From an uncultured Selenomonadales bacterium (GTDB taxonomy: Bacteria > Bacillota > Negativicutes > Selenomonadales > Selenomonadaceae), in NCBI GenBank assembly GCA_946183785.1, contig CAMHCS010000016.1:1-64000 (forward strand): a DNA stretch of 64,000 nucleotides, read 5' to 3'. Positions 8,865-17,896 of this stretch are shown one piece after another (the first letter of the stretch is position 1; every line of letters begins with the position of its first letter). Below the pieces are notes generated by a model that made no database searches, was not told where the DNA came from, and saw only the letters and a list, made by a program, of their open reading frames with translations. Both the position numbers and the translations under genes were made by a program.

Positions 8865-10711
8865 GTCCTCTTGAACATTTTCGCGAGCTCTCCGCCGGTG
8901 AACCGCAAAATCGTCGGCCTGCCGTGAGGACAAGTGTACGGACGCGCGGTTTGCGAAAGCTCCTCCAGCAGAAGCTGCATTTGCCGAAGATTCAGCTCAT
9001 CGCCGCGCTTGATTGCGGCCTTGCAGGCGGTCATGGCAAGACAGGCGTGGCGTATCTCCGCCGCCGTCGGGTCGTGCATTTCCATCAGCCAACCGAGAAT
9101 CTTTCGGAGTATCGTCTCCGCTTCGCCGACGGGAATATCGGCGGGCAGCGAGCAAAGGCGGAACTGATTTTCGCCGCATTTCGCCAACTCGAAGCCGAGC
9201 CGCGAGAGGGCCTCCTGATGCGCCTCCAACAGCTCCGATTCCCGCGCACTGAAATCAAGCAGCAGATGGACGAGAAGCTGCTGAGACGGCATGTCTTCCG
9301 CCAACGCGGAGAACCGATCGTACAAAATGCGCTCGTGGGCGGCGTGCTGATCGACGATATAAAGCGTATCGCCGTCCTGCGCAATGATGAAGCAAAGGGC
9401 AACCTGTCCGATGGGCACCATCGAAAGCGACTTGCCGTCCTTTTCTTCCGGCGCGTCGGCGACCAGCGGCCCGATAGCCTGCTGCTCGTAAATGGCGGGC
9501 GTCCCGCCGCTCTTCTCGGCCAACAATTCCTTTTGCACCTCGGCGAAATTCGCCGCGTCTTTCTTCCCCGCGAAGGGAACTGTCGGCATAAAGGGCCGCG
9601 GCAGGGAAGACGGCTCCGATGCGCGGGGACGATCAAAGGACGCCACTGAAAACGACGGCGTTGGAGTTCCGTCCCGATGCTCCGGTACATGCGCGACCGC
9701 CGCGACCTGCTCGAGACTTTGCCCCTCGGGCCGCACGGCGTCGACGACAGATTTGTAGACAGCTTTGAAAATCCGCCCCTCGTCCTCGAACTTGATCTCA
9801 GCCTTGCGCGGATGAACGTTGACGTCGACGCTCCGCGCCGGGACTTCAACGACGAGCACCGCCAGCGGGTAACCGGCTTTCGGCAGAAGCGAATGGTATG
9901 CGTTGTCTATCGCGCGAGCCATCGCCTTGTTCTCGACGACGCGCCCGTTGACGATGAACGTCTGCCATCCCCGGCTGCTGCGGAGCATCGAGGGCTTCGT
10001 CAAAAAGCCCGTGATCCTGACGTCCTCGTCCTCAAAGAACAGCGGCAGCAGCGATTCCCCCACAGCGCCGCCGTAAATGCTGACGATGGCGTCGCGAAGC
10101 TCCCCGCTACCCGGGGTCTTGACGACCGTCTTGTTGTTGCTGATGAGACGAAAGGAAATCCCCGGCTCGGCCAGCGCGGCCTTGACGACACAGTCGTTGA
10201 TCTTCATGCCTTCGGTGTGTGGCGTCTTCATGAATTTCTTCCGCGCGGGCGTGTTGAAAAAAAGGTCCTCCACCTTGACGGTGGTGCCGGGAGCCGCGCC
10301 AGCGTCGGCAATCTCCGGCGCTTTTCCACCTATAATGCGGACGGAAACGCCGAGTTCGTCCTCCGCCCGACGTGTGACAAGTGAGAACCGCGAGACCGCG
10401 GCGATAGTCGGCAGCGCCTCTCCGCGAAAGCCCAGCGTTGGCACGGACAGGATATCCTCGCTGTCCTTGATCTTGCTCGTCGCGTGGCGTTTCACAGCGA
10501 GCGCCGCGTCCTCCCGGCTCATGCCGCAGCCGTTGTCGGTGACGCGCATAAAGCTGGTCCCTCCCGCCATGACCTCGGTTTCGATAAAAGTGGCGCCGGC
10601 GTCCACGGCGTTCTCGATCAATTCCTTGATCACGGAGGCCGGTCTCTCGACTACCTCGCCCGCCGCGATCTTGTTGACGGTGTCATCGTCCAAAAGATGA
10701 ACGAGGCTCAT
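8861..10711 (-). CDS. mutL: DNA mismatch repair protein MutL
   Basis: A 616-residue protein. The N-terminal GHKL ATPase has ELIENAVDAG, DNGCGM and GFRGEAL. The C-terminal half carries endonuclease-type motifs: DQHAAHERI, ACKAAIKRG and CPHGRP. The first motif is normally written DQHA-x2-E-x4-E; here the last position reads Asp, a conservative change. It overlaps mutS by 4 bp (ATGA). It links MutS recognition to strand cutting in mismatch repair. Confidence 0.95.
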   Translation of the reverse strand: MSLVHLLDDDTVNKIAAGEVVERPASVIKELIENAVDAGATFIETEVMAGGTSFMRVTDNGCGMSREDAALAVKRHATSKIKDSEDILSVPTLGFRGEALPTIAAVSRFSLVTRRAEDELGVSVRIIGGKAPEIADAGAAPGTTVKVEDLFFNTPARKKFMKTPHTEGMKINDCVVKAALAEPGISFRLISNNKTVVKTPGSGELRDAIVSIYGGAVGESLLPLFFEDEDVRITGFLTKPSMLRSSRGWQTFIVNGRVVENKAMARAIDNAYHSLLPKAGYPLAVLVVEVPARSVDVNVHPRKAEIKFEDEGRIFKAVYKSVVDAVRPEGQSLEQVAAVAHVPEHRDGTPTPSFSVASFDRPRASEPSSLPRPFMPTVPFAGKKDAANFAEVQKELLAEKSGGTPAIYEQQAIGPLVADAPEEKDGKSLSMVPIGQVALCFIIAQDGDTLYIVDQHAAHERILYDRFSALAEDMPSQQLLVHLLLDFSARESELLEAHQEALSRLGFELAKCGENQFRLCSLPADIPVGEAETILRKILGWLMEMHDPTAAEIRHACLAMTACKAAIKRGDELNLRQMQLLLEELSQTARPYTCPHGRPTILRFTGGELAKMFKRT

Positions 10712-13284
10712 GCTCTGCCCGCCTCCTTCTGCGCCTTCTGCTGCAATTTATAAAGTTCGTTCAGAGCCTCGATCGGCGTCATGGCCATGACGTCGATTGC
10801 CAGAAGCTCGTCGGCCAGCGGCGACGCAAAGAGGGACGCCATGCCCGTTTCCATCGGCGCCAGTTCCGCCGCAGACGCCGTCTTTTGCGGAGCGGGCGCG
10901 TTTGCCTCCAGTCCCGCAAGGATGACCTCCGCGCGGTCGGTGACGGACTTCGGCAACCCGGCGAGGCGCGCGACGTGAATACCGTAAGATTTGTCCGCGC
11001 TGCCCGGCACGATCCGGCGCAGAAAAACCACCCTGCTGCCGCGCTCGCGCACAGCCACGCAGCAATTCTTGATATGCTCGCTTTCCATATCGGTCAATTC
11101 ATGATAATGGGTGGCGAACATGGTCTTCGCGTGGATATGGTCGCGGATGTGCTCGACGACGGCGCGGGCAATGCTCATGCCGTCGAATGTGCTGGTGCCT
11201 CGCCCGATCTCGTCGAGGATAACGAGGCTGTCCTTCGTTGCGTATTTCAAAATCTGCGCGACTTCGTTCATCTCAACCATGAAGGTGCTCTGCCCGCTGA
11301 CGAGGTCGTCGCTGGCGCCGATGCGCGTGAAGATACGGTCGACGGGCGAGATTGACGCCTCCCGTGCCGGCACGAAGCTTCCCATCTGAGCCATTAAAAC
11401 AATCAGCGCGGTCTGCCGCATATAGGTGGACTTACCCGCCATGTTCGGCCCGGTAATCAGCATGATCTCGCTTTCCCCGTGATCCAGTTCGGCGTCGTTC
11501 GGCACGAAGAGATCCTGCGTCAAAATCCGTTCGACAAGCGGGTGACGCCCGTCCAGGATATGGATCACGCCGTTTTCCCTAAGGACGGGCCGAACATAGC
11601 CGTATGCGTCCGCCGCCTCGGCCATCGACGCCAATACATCGACAACGGCCAGTTCCCGCGCAGTGCGCTGTATACTTTCCAGTTCGGCGACGACTCGCTC
11701 CCGGACGCCGTTGAACAGATTGTACTCAATAGCGACGATCTTTTCCTGCGCGCCGAGGATTTTCGTCTCAAACTCCTTGAGCTCCTCTGTGATGAACCGT
11801 TCCGCGCTGGCCAGCGTCTGCTTCCTGACGTAATGCGCGGGCACAAGGTCCTTGCCGCTGTTCCTGACCTCGATGTAATAGCCGAAAACCTTGTTGTAAC
11901 CGACCTTCAGCGTCTTGATTCCCGTCTTTTCGCGCTCGCGCTCTTCAATCTCCTGCAGCATTTTCTTGCTGTCGCGGGCGATACGGCGATATTCGTCCAA
12001 CTCTGCGTCGTAGCCGGTCTTGATAATGCCGCCCTCGCGAATGGACAGCCCCGGCTCGTCGACGATGGCGCGTTCCAAAAGCTCGACCAGTTCGTCGTAA
12101 GTCCCGATATTCGTCTGCCCGCGCCGAAGCAGCGCGGCCCGCGCCGAAGCCGTCAGCGCCCTGACGTCCGGCAGCGCCCGCAGGGAGACCTTCAGCGCCA
12201 CGAGGTCACGGGCATTGGCCACGCCAACCTCCGCCCGGGTCAAAAGCCGCTCGAAGTCGTAGATCTCCTTCATTTTTTCCCGCAGCCCCGACCGCATGGA
12301 AAAGTCTTTCAAAAGCTCCTCGACGGCATCGTGACGCGCGCGGATATCCACGACAGACGTCAAAGGCTGCTCCAGCCATCTCCGAAGCAGCCGCCCTCCC
12401 ATCGCTGTACCCGTGAAGTCCAATACGTCCAGCAGGGTGTTTTTCTTCCCGCCGTCGCGCAGGTTTCGCGTAATCTCAAGATTACGGAGCGTCGTCGAGT
12501 CGAGCACGAGCCGCCCCGACGATTCGAGCCGCGCAAGACGGCTGATATGACTGAGATCGGTCATCACTGTCCCGTGCAGATAGTCGAGGAGCGTCGCCAG
12601 CGCCGTTTCCGCGTCCGCGTCGCCCGGACGGCGCTCCGCCCCAAAATGCCGCATCATCATCTCGTCCGGCCGCCCGACCGGCGAAAGCTCGGTAAACGGA
12701 CACCGCGCCATGCGCTGCGCGACAAATTCGTCAAGCGCCTGACGGAAGGAAAGCTCCCCCGCGAACAGGAGCTCCGCCGGCGCCAGCCGATACAGCTCGT
12801 CGAACATCGCCTGTTCCCTGTTTTTTCCCTCGTAAACGCCGTAAAAGCATTCTCCGGTGGAAATATCCGCGCCGGCGAGTAAAACGCGCTCGCCGTTTTC
12901 ATACAGAAGCGCGATATAGTTGTTCTGCGCCGCCGTCAGCGCGTCCTCGGACAGGACCGTCCCCGGCGTAATGACCTTGATGACCTCACGCTTCGTCAGT
13001 CCCGGCGCTTTCGGATCGCCGATCTGCTCGGCAATGGCGACTTTGAAGCCGCGCCGGATCAGCTTCGTGATATAACGCTCCGCCGAATGGTACGGCACGC
13101 CGCACATCGGCGATTTTTCCGTATCCCCGCTGCGACTCGTCAGCGTCAACCCCAACTCCTTCGAAACGAGCACGGCGTCGTCGAAAAACATCTCGTAAAA
13201 ATCACCCAGACGAAAAAAAAGGATCTCGTCCGGGTGCAGCGCCTTCGTCTCCTGATACTGCCGCATCATCGGCGTAAGTTCCAT
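10708..13284 (-). CDS. mutS: DNA mismatch repair protein MutS
   Basis: An 858-residue protein. The mismatch-binding FYE motif is at GDFYEMFF near residue 35, and the C-terminal ABC-type ATPase has GPNMAGKST (Walker A) and LVILDEIGRGTST (Walker B). The start at ATG 13284 follows a GGAGAGGGG ribosome site; the longer frame contains no family sequence. First gene of a translationally coupled mutS-mutL-methyltransferase run. Confidence 0.96.
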   Translation of the reverse strand: MELTPMMRQYQETKALHPDEILFFRLGDFYEMFFDDAVLVSKELGLTLTSRSGDTEKSPMCGVPYHSAERYITKLIRRGFKVAIAEQIGDPKAPGLTKREVIKVITPGTVLSEDALTAAQNNYIALLYENGERVLLAGADISTGECFYGVYEGKNREQAMFDELYRLAPAELLFAGELSFRQALDEFVAQRMARCPFTELSPVGRPDEMMMRHFGAERRPGDADAETALATLLDYLHGTVMTDLSHISRLARLESSGRLVLDSTTLRNLEITRNLRDGGKKNTLLDVLDFTGTAMGGRLLRRWLEQPLTSVVDIRARHDAVEELLKDFSMRSGLREKMKEIYDFERLLTRAEVGVANARDLVALKVSLRALPDVRALTASARAALLRRGQTNIGTYDELVELLERAIVDEPGLSIREGGIIKTGYDAELDEYRRIARDSKKMLQEIEEREREKTGIKTLKVGYNKVFGYYIEVRNSGKDLVPAHYVRKQTLASAERFITEELKEFETKILGAQEKIVAIEYNLFNGVRERVVAELESIQRTARELAVVDVLASMAEAADAYGYVRPVLRENGVIHILDGRHPLVERILTQDLFVPNDAELDHGESEIMLITGPNMAGKSTYMRQTALIVLMAQMGSFVPAREASISPVDRIFTRIGASDDLVSGQSTFMVEMNEVAQILKYATKDSLVILDEIGRGTSTFDGMSIARAVVEHIRDHIHAKTMFATHYHELTDMESEHIKNCCVAVRERGSRVVFLRRIVPGSADKSYGIHVARLAGLPKSVTDRAEVILAGLEANAPAPQKTASAAELAPMETGMASLFASPLADELLAIDVMAMTPIEALNELYKLQQKAQKEAGRA

Positions 13285-13311
13285 GCTGTCCCCTCTCCTT
13301 GAAAACAAATA

Positions 13312-13337
13312 AAGGAGTGATGTCCCCATCACTCCTT
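13312..13337 (-). terminator. Terminator downstream of the S1 gene
   Basis: Read on the minus strand, AAGGAGTGAT pairs perfectly with ATCACTCCTT around a six-base loop and is followed by a T-rich stretch. It separates the ispH-S1 group from mutS. Confidence 0.8.
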
Positions 13338-13352
13338 CACCTCATGCTTCGA

Positions 13353-14441
13353 TTACTCTTCGGCGCCCTCGGCCGCTTCCTTCGCCGCTTTCGTAATGCT
13401 GAGCGAAATGCGCTTGCGCGCCGTGTCGATGCGAAGAACCTTGACCTTCACCATATCCCCGGTATGGACGGCCTCGTCCGCACGCGCGATACGCTTTTCG
13501 GAAAGCTCTCCCATCGGGATCAGACCGTCGAATCCCGGCTCGATTTCCATGAACGCGCCGAAATCCGTCAGCTTGATGACCTTGCCTTCGATCAACTGGC
13601 CCTCCTGATAGCGAGCCGCACGGTCAAACCACGGATCAGGCAACGTATCTTTGACGCTGAGCGAAATCTTATGATGCTCCTGATCGATCTCTTTGACGAA
13701 AACGTCGAGCTCCTGCCCGACCTTCAGCACATCGGACGGATGCTTGACGCGATCCCATGCAAGATCGGAGATATGCGCGAGACCGTCCACGCCGCCGACG
13801 TCGATGAATGCGCCGTAATCGAGAATGCGCTTGACCGTGCCTTTGATCGTCTGCCCGGCCTCCAACGTCGAGAACACCCGCTCCTGCGCTTCCTCGCGCT
13901 CCTTCGCCAGGAGCTCCTTGCGCGAAAGGACGAGCTTATGGTTCGACGCGTCGAACTCAATCGGCAGCGCCTCAAAAACTTTTCCTTCATAGGAAGAAAG
14001 ATCCTGCACGTAATGCAGTCCCACATGGGAAGCCGGAATGAATCCGCGCAGTCCCTGCACGCTGACGGAAAGTCCGCCCTTGATGGCCTTGAGCACGGTA
14101 ACTTCCAACGGCTCCTTTTTCTCTACACAGCCGTCCAGCTTTTTCCAGGACTCCTCCTGGTCGGCCTTCAGCTTGGAAAGCGTGTAGCCGTATTCGCCGC
14201 CCTTGGAGACGACGTAGACGTTGATGACGTCGCCGACCTTGACGACGTCTTCCGCCGAATCCGGCTCGGGATAAGCAAGCTCCTTTTTCAATATGGGAAC
14301 GTCATTTTTCGCGCCGATGGACACCAACGCCTGCGCGTGCTCCACCTGCTCCACCGTCGCCTGGACGACAGTGCGCTCCTGAATATCCTGCAGGCTCTCC
14401 GCCAGCAGGGCTTCCATGTTTTGTTCGTTCACATCTGACAC
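13353..14441 (-). CDS. S1 RNA-binding domain protein (ribosomal protein S1-like)
   Basis: A 362-residue protein with four S1/OB domains at about residues 20-100, 105-175, 190-265 and 275-350. The last two are the best conserved (DYGAFIDVGGVDGLAHISD and DFGAFMEIEPGFDGLIP). The start is not trivial: GTG 14441 lies 10 bases after a GGAGG site and gives MSDVNEQNME; it overlaps the ispH end by 13 bases. Many Clostridia and Negativicutes have IspH fused to S1; here they are separate but overlapping. It probably helps mRNA loading on the ribosome. Confidence 0.87.
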   Translation of the reverse strand: MSDVNEQNMEALLAESLQDIQERTVVQATVEQVEHAQALVSIGAKNDVPILKKELAYPEPDSAEDVVKVGDVINVYVVSKGGEYGYTLSKLKADQEESWKKLDGCVEKKEPLEVTVLKAIKGGLSVSVQGLRGFIPASHVGLHYVQDLSSYEGKVFEALPIEFDASNHKLVLSRKELLAKEREEAQERVFSTLEAGQTIKGTVKRILDYGAFIDVGGVDGLAHISDLAWDRVKHPSDVLKVGQELDVFVKEIDQEHHKISLSVKDTLPDPWFDRAARYQEGQLIEGKVIKLTDFGAFMEIEPGFDGLIPMGELSEKRIARADEAVHTGDMVKVKVLRIDTARKRISLSITKAAKEAAEGAEE

Positions 14442-15253
14442 TTTTGATAAACCTCCCTGATGATCCAGTCCGGAGTTGAGGCCCCGGCTGTGATCCCAAT
14501 TTTCTTTATATTGAGAAACCATTCGTCCTGAATCTCGGACGCCGTTTCAATATGGTGAACAACAGTCTTTTCCGCACAAAGCTGCGCAAGACGCGTGGTG
14601 TTCGCACTGTTCTTGCCGCCGATGACCAGCATCATGTCCACGTCCGCCGCAAGGGAAAGCGCCGCCGATTGGCGCTGATCCGTCGCCGTGCAGATCGTCC
14701 GGACAATGCGGATATCGTTGGACTTCGCGATCAGCCGCGACACGATTGTCTGAAACCGAACGCCCGGAAACGTCGTCTGCGCGACAATTCCGAGTTTCAC
14801 AAACGTTGGAAGGGCTTCCGCCTCTTCCTCAGTCTCGACGACAGCCGCATCGCCGCCGGCCCATTCCAGAATGCTCTTGACCTCCGGGTGCTGCTTCTCG
14901 CCAACGATGACAACGCTGTAGCCTTTCTCCGCGAGCCGGTGAGCCGACATCTGCGCCTTTTTCACATGCGGGCAGGTGGCGTCGACAACCTGGATCGGGC
15001 GTGTCTCCAACTCTTTGTAGACAGAAGGCCCCACTCCATGAGACCGGATAATGGCCGTTCCCCCATCAGGCACTTCATCGATGGAATCGACGGAACCAAC
15101 GCCCTCTTCCTCGAGCCGGGCGACCATTTGCGGATTATGGATAATCGGTCCCAGCGTCGAAGCGTTTTTCTGCGCCGCGCTTTCCCGCGCAAGCCGAATC
15201 GCCCGCTTGACGCCGTAACAAAAGCCAAGGTGTTCCGCTAAAATCACTTCCAT
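14429..15253 (-). CDS. ispH: 4-hydroxy-3-methylbut-2-enyl diphosphate reductase IspH
   Basis: A 274-residue [4Fe-4S] enzyme. The three cluster cysteines are visible in GFCYGV, DATCPHV and RTICTAT, and the His motifs of the family are present. It performs the last step of the MEP pathway, making IPP and DMAPP. The end overlaps the S1 gene, implying coupling. The upstream neighbour plsC is on the same strand. Confidence 0.94.
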   Translation of the reverse strand: MEVILAEHLGFCYGVKRAIRLARESAAQKNASTLGPIIHNPQMVARLEEEGVGSVDSIDEVPDGGTAIIRSHGVGPSVYKELETRPIQVVDATCPHVKKAQMSAHRLAEKGYSVVIVGEKQHPEVKSILEWAGGDAAVVETEEEAEALPTFVKLGIVAQTTFPGVRFQTIVSRLIAKSNDIRIVRTICTATDQRQSAALSLAADVDMMLVIGGKNSANTTRLAQLCAEKTVVHHIETASEIQDEWFLNIKKIGITAGASTPDWIIREVYQKCQM

Positions 15254-15310
15254 AAGATTACCACATCACCCAGCCTTTTACAAGCTAATTTAGAGTATAA
15301 CACAACTCTA

Positions 15311-15889
15311 TCATTTTTTGCTATGAAAATTTTTCATTTTTATGATTTCCTCGCGAATTTTTTCCGAGAACGCGTCCAGCGCCTCTCGGTCCGATTTGCC
15401 CTCGAAGCGCATCGGCTCGCCGTAGATGACTCTGAGTCCCTTCATTTTGTCCGTTCCGATGATAGCTGCCGGGACGACGGGCGCGCCGCTCATCGCGGCC
15501 AAAAGCGCAACGCCCGCGCCAAACCGATGAATCTCTCCATCCTTGCTTCTCGTGCCCTCGGGAAAAATACCGACGCAGCGGCCCACACGAAGCTCTTTGA
15601 CCGCCGCCTTGACCGCCGAGCGGTCGGCTGCGCCGCGCCGCACGGGAAACGCGAACAGCCAGCGGATCACCGTGCCGAAAACCGGAATCTCAAAAAGCTC
15701 CTGTTTCGCCATATAGCCGACGGGACGCTTCAAAAAGCTGGCGAGAAACGGCGGGTCCCAGTTACTCATATGATTTGCCGCGACTATCACGCCGCCCTCC
15801 GGCGGCAGATTCTCCTCGCCGTAATATTCGGCGCCCAGTAGCCGGAAAAAGGCTGGAAAAAGGACGTGAAGAATCCGATACAATATCAT
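15311..15889 (-). CDS. plsC: 1-acyl-sn-glycerol-3-phosphate acyltransferase
   Basis: A 192-residue protein with the two acyltransferase motifs NHMSNWDPP (H-x4-D catalytic dyad) and FPEGTRS (phosphate binding), and a hydrophobic N-terminus. It makes phosphatidic acid from lysophosphatidic acid. The start overlaps the cmk stop by four bases, a typical cmk-plsC arrangement. Confidence 0.92.
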   Translation of the reverse strand: MILYRILHVLFPAFFRLLGAEYYGEENLPPEGGVIVAANHMSNWDPPFLASFLKRPVGYMAKQELFEIPVFGTVIRWLFAFPVRRGAADRSAVKAAVKELRVGRCVGIFPEGTRSKDGEIHRFGAGVALLAAMSGAPVVPAAIIGTDKMKGLRVIYGEPMRFEGKSDREALDAFSEKIREEIIKMKNFHSKK

Positions 15890-16548
15890 CGCCCGTCACC
15901 GCACAATTCCATCACCTTTTGGACGACCTCCTCGATCGTCATACCCGTCGTGTCGAGCAGCGCTGCCTCCGGCACGCGCACCAGCGGCGAAATCGCGCGC
16001 TCGCTGTCCGCCTTGTCCCGGGCGATAATCTCCTCCCTGAGTTGCTCCATCGTCCCGTCGTAGCCCTTAGCCTTCATTTCTTTCCAGCGACGGCGCGTGC
16101 GCTCCTCGATCGAGGCGGTCAGAAAGATTTTCACGTCGGCGTTCGGCAGCACGTTCGAGGCGATGTCCCGCCCGTCCATCACGACGCCGCCGTCCTTCGC
16201 CATTGCCCGCTGAAGCTCCACCATTTTCTCGCGCACCGGGCCGAGCTGCGCCACTTTCGACACGAGCGCCGTAACTTCGGGCGTGCGGATTGATTCCGTC
16301 ACGTCCGTATCGTCAGCGAATACGCGCACGGCGCCGCCGATGGAGCGCAAGCGCACGTCGAGCTTTTGCGCCGTTTCCACGATATTCCCATCCGTCTTCT
16401 CCACGCCCGCGTCGATTACCTTCCACGCGACAGCGCGGTACATCGCGCCGGTGTCGATATAAATATAGCCGAGTTTTTCCGCCGCCAGCTTCGCGATCGT
16501 ACTCTTGCCCGCGCCTGCGGGGCCGTCGATTGCCACCGTTTTTTTCAT
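15886..16548 (-). CDS. cmk: Cytidylate kinase
   Basis: A 220-residue protein with the P-loop GPAGAGKST at residues 9-17 and the CMP-binding RDIASNVLPNADVK. It phosphorylates CMP and dCMP. I chose ATG 16548, preceded by a GGGGGAG ribosome site. An ATG at 16569 overlapping the aroA stop is possible but has no such site. It lies in aroA-cmk-plsC-ispH-S1 order, common in Firmicutes. Confidence 0.93.
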   Translation of the reverse strand: MKKTVAIDGPAGAGKSTIAKLAAEKLGYIYIDTGAMYRAVAWKVIDAGVEKTDGNIVETAQKLDVRLRSIGGAVRVFADDTDVTESIRTPEVTALVSKVAQLGPVREKMVELQRAMAKDGGVVMDGRDIASNVLPNADVKIFLTASIEERTRRRWKEMKAKGYDGTMEQLREEIIARDKADSERAISPLVRVPEAALLDTTGMTIEEVVQKVMELCGDGR

Positions 16549-16565
16549 GCCGTTCTCCCCCATAA

Positions 16566-17876
16566 TCATCTTTGTAAATCCGCTAAGGTTTTATAAAACG
16601 TCGGATATGAAATGTCTACGCATTCCGGATTCCCGATTGTCACACCGGCTCCAGCAGCGCCCGCAACCGCCAGCGACATCGCCATGCGATGGTCGTCGTA
16701 GGAAAAGCATTCCGCGTGGCGGATTTTTTTCGCGCCGCCGTGAATCACAAGCCCGTCCTCCGATTCCTCTACGAAAGGCGCGAGCTTGTTATACTCGACG
16801 GCGACAGCGTGCAGCCGGTCGGTCTCCTTGACGCGAAGCTCCCCCGCGTCCGAAATCACCGTGTCGCCGTCGGCAAACAACGCCGCCACGGCGAGTATCG
16901 GGATTTCATCGATAAGACGCGGAATGATCGCGCCGCCGAAGGAAACGCCGCGCAGCTTCGCCGAACGGACGCGGATGTCCGCGATCGGCTCGCCGCCGCT
17001 TTCCCTTTCTTCCAAAAGCTCGATATCCGCGCCCATATCCAACAGGACGTCAAGGACACCGGTGCGTGTCGGATTAACGCCAACGCCCTTCAACAGGAGA
17101 TCGCTTCCCTCAATGATCGACGCCGCGACGAGCCAGAACGCCGCCGAGCTGATATCGCCGGGCACCTCGATTGATTTCGGCGCCGAAAGTTTTTTCACAG
17201 CATGACAGGAAATCTTCGCGCCGTCCTGCCGTATCTCCGCTCCGAACGCGCGAAGCATACGCTCCGTATGGTCGCGGGAAGGATACGGCTCGATCACCGT
17301 CGTCTCGCCTTCAGCGCGAAGTCCCGCTAGCAGTATCGCCGACTTCACCTGAGCGCTGGCCATCGGCATTTTGTATTTGATACCATGCAACGGCTTTTCA
17401 GCAGGCATAATCGTAATCGGCAAATACTTTCCGCCTGCCCGGCCTGCAATACGCGCCCCCATACCCGAAAGCGGTTCGATCACGCGCCCCATCGGGCGGC
17501 GGTACAGAGCCGCGTCGCCGGTGAAGGTCGATAGAAACGACTGCGGCGCGAGCAGCCCCATCATCAGCCGAAGCATCGTTCCGGAATCCCCAGCGTCGAG
17601 GATTCCCTCCGGCTCCGTCAGTCCATCGAAGCCGCGCCCCGTCACGGTGAGCGTCGTATCGTCCGCCCAATGCACGGAAACGCCCAGCGCCTCCATCGCC
17701 GCCGCCGTCGAAAGGCAGTCCGCCGCGTGCAAATAATTCGTAATACGCACGGGCGTATCGCAAAGTCCCGCCAGCATCACACTCCGATGGGAAACTGACT
17801 TGTCGCCGGGAATCGCAACCTCGCCCCGCAGCCCGCCGACAACCCGGGAGATTTCTTTTTTATTCTTCTGGTCCAT
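16566..17876 (-). CDS. aroA: 3-phosphoshikimate 1-carboxyvinyltransferase (EPSP synthase)
   Basis: A 436-residue enzyme with the signature regions GDKSVSHRS, LDAGDSGTMLRL, and KETDRLHAVA followed by DDHRMAM. It adds enolpyruvate to shikimate-3-phosphate. ATG 17876 was chosen over an upstream ATG because the sequence MDQKNKKEISRVVGG aligns with the normal N-terminus and has a GGAG site. It is the first gene of the aroA-cmk-plsC-ispH group. Confidence 0.94.
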   Translation of the reverse strand: MDQKNKKEISRVVGGLRGEVAIPGDKSVSHRSVMLAGLCDTPVRITNYLHAADCLSTAAAMEALGVSVHWADDTTLTVTGRGFDGLTEPEGILDAGDSGTMLRLMMGLLAPQSFLSTFTGDAALYRRPMGRVIEPLSGMGARIAGRAGGKYLPITIMPAEKPLHGIKYKMPMASAQVKSAILLAGLRAEGETTVIEPYPSRDHTERMLRAFGAEIRQDGAKISCHAVKKLSAPKSIEVPGDISSAAFWLVAASIIEGSDLLLKGVGVNPTRTGVLDVLLDMGADIELLEERESGGEPIADIRVRSAKLRGVSFGGAIIPRLIDEIPILAVAALFADGDTVISDAGELRVKETDRLHAVAVEYNKLAPFVEESEDGLVIHGGAKKIRHAECFSYDDHRMAMSLAVAGAAGAGVTIGNPECVDISYPTFYKTLADLQR

Positions 17877-17896
17877 CCAACTCCACTCTCCATACT

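Noticed and set aside
11479-12882. A 467-codon plus-strand frame opposite mutS
   Set aside because: Antisense shadow of mutS without a ribosome site or recognisable motif.
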